Source of the DNA: Pythium myriotylum
Lineage: Eukaryota; Oomycota; Peronosporomycetes; Pythiales; Pythiaceae
NCBI GenBank assembly: GCA_023091665.1
Contig: JALJCQ010000009.1
Location: forward strand, 2,232,001 to 2,296,000
Reading direction: 5' to 3'
Length of the DNA stretch: 64,000 nt
The notes under the pieces are model-generated. The model did not search any database. It worked only from the letters and a program-made list of their open reading frames with translations, and was not told the origin of the DNA. This document shows positions 62,989 through 64,000 of the stretch, one piece after another. The first letter of the stretch is position 1. Each line of letters opens with the position of its first letter. The position numbers were made by a program, and so were the translations under genes.

Positions 62989-64000
62989 GCTCCGTACACA
63001 CGCTCGTCTGCCACGCGATGTTGCTCTTCGATAAGCTTGTAGGCGTAGGGAGAGACGACGTTCGCAAGCTTTTGAAATTCTGGACTCGCCCCGTGCACTA
63101 CCGTTGTCCCGACTGCTCGTAGCCTATCCCTCCATCGCTTTTCAATACCACGCTGATGTAGGAGGATAAACAGCAAAGACTTGTCAAGCGGCATCCCTTG
63201 ATGGACAGATCGCTTTAGTTTACCCCAACTCGCCTCGAGTCTACATGGCAACAATCTATTAGACGAAAACCAACTTTCCACCATAAAACCACCGTCGTAC
63301 CTGTTGTTTGTTGCATTGCCGAGGTGCGAGACGTTGTCGCGTTCGTATGCGACCCACATCGGCCGATACATGGGTGAGTTCCACATTTTTCCGAAGTAGG
63401 TCTTCCACTTTGCTTGGCGCTCGTGGTCAACAATCACGGAGTACATGTAATCCAAACGCCTCTTGTAGATTTCTTCCAAGCGTGCGGCAACCAGTAGATC
63501 AACAACCCGCTCGAGCTCGTTCTTCTCAAATGCAGTAAAGCCAAACTTTGCGTGGTCTCGGATCTGTGATGACAGGTACTTCTTCACATACCACTCACAC
63601 AGTAGAAACCGCACTCCGCGAAACTCGGACTTCAGCACTGAAATTTCCGTGAAATCCTTGTCAATGACGAAGCACTGGATGCTTGTCCAGTCGGGGTTGG
63701 CCTCTTTGAACTGTTTGAACACCAGCTGCAACGTGATTGCTCTTTCATTCTCCACGAGGGCATGCTACGGTACGTCAACGTGAGTACCGACCAGTTTGCA
63801 CCAGTACATGCGCCAGTGTACACCAGTATGCACCAGTACATGACCTCACCTGCACGTGCTGACCGTTTCCAAACCCGTCTGGTACCATGAAGCTGAGCAG
63901 CTTGAAATTTTCACGGTTTGTACCGTGCGTCGCGTCGAGTAGGACAACTTGTGGTGCGCCCTTAAAAATTGTACGCATGTGACCACTTTGAAGTACAATA
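62796..64000 (-). mobile_element. Mutator-like (MULE) transposase core, with one intron, cut by the window edge
   Basis: The exon from the right edge to 63850 carries the first catalytic Asp (VVLLDATHGTNREN). An 85-bp intron (63849-63765, GTGAGG...GTAG) joins in frame to the exon 63764-62796. This exon shows the second Asp (CFVIDKDFTEISVL), LLCEWYVKKYL in place of the usual C-x-W/F-H box, and a candidate third acidic residue in RLEASWGKLK. Splicing removes the stop codons and short repeats of the intron. The N-terminus lies beyond the window; the frame is still open at the edge. Confidence 0.75.
63778..63842. repeat. Decamer minisatellite inside the MULE intron
   Basis: About five imperfect copies of a CCAGTNNRYR decamer fill most of the 85-bp intron of the transposase gene. 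Confidence 0.75.

Overview
The window looks like nuclear DNA of an oomycete, most likely a Phytophthora-like member of the Peronosporales. The evidence is the long, mostly intronless genes with occasional 55-85 bp GT-AG introns, a giant beta-1,3-glucan synthase fused to a sugar-transporter-like domain, an EDR2-type PH-START protein, a GPI-anchored secreted oxygenase-like protein, and the mix of decayed Ty3/Gypsy chromovirus, Crypton, DIRS-like, Mutator-like and Harbinger-like elements. Species cannot be decided from the sequence alone.

The window has three parts. Part 1 (1-25.6 kb) is compact and gene-dense. In order it holds a tiny secreted peptide (-), an unknown two-TM protein (-), a PH-START-EDR2_C lipid-binding protein (+), an unknown helical protein (-), the splicing factor SF3B1 (+), a secreted GPI-anchored 2OG-oxygenase-like protein (+), a small VOC/glyoxalase-fold protein (+), a sirtuin (-), a type I membrane protein (-) and the 2376-residue glucan synthase/MFS fusion (-). 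Two of these become clear only after splicing. The sirtuin reading frame has no usable ATG of its own. Two short introns join it to an upstream exon that supplies a complete C4HC3 PHD finger, giving a 484-residue PHD-Sir2 protein. In the type I membrane protein an intron splits the transmembrane helix.

Part 2 (25.6-37.9 kb) is gene-poor and made of nested, broken mobile elements: Ty3 gag and pol pieces in opposite orientations, a Crypton tyrosine recombinase fused in frame to Ty3 zinc-knuckle/protease sequence, a DIRS-like element carrying an antisense RNase H fragment, a foldback palindrome and minisatellites. It is followed by the most striking structure in the window. From 37.9 to 54.3 kb there is a 16.4-kb tandem array of about 1.45-1.53-kb units, each carrying one apparently functional tRNA-Ser(UGA) gene plus (GA)n and (TTTTTG)n microsatellites. 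There are eleven tRNA copies and the units carry distinguishing variants. The array ends abruptly inside the integrase of a second Ty3 element.

Part 3 (54.3-64 kb) is again mobile-element territory: a decayed Ty3 pol, a UPF1-like superfamily 1 helicase pseudogene broken at a motif III glutamine codon, a Harbinger-type transposase tail, and a Mutator-like element with an intron-containing transposase, SWIM finger and an Ulp1-like protease region that runs off the right edge.

The genes of part 1 look like independent housekeeping, cell-wall and chromatin genes rather than an operon-like system. The sharp change at 25.6 kb fits the gene-dense versus repeat-rich compartments known in Phytophthora genomes.
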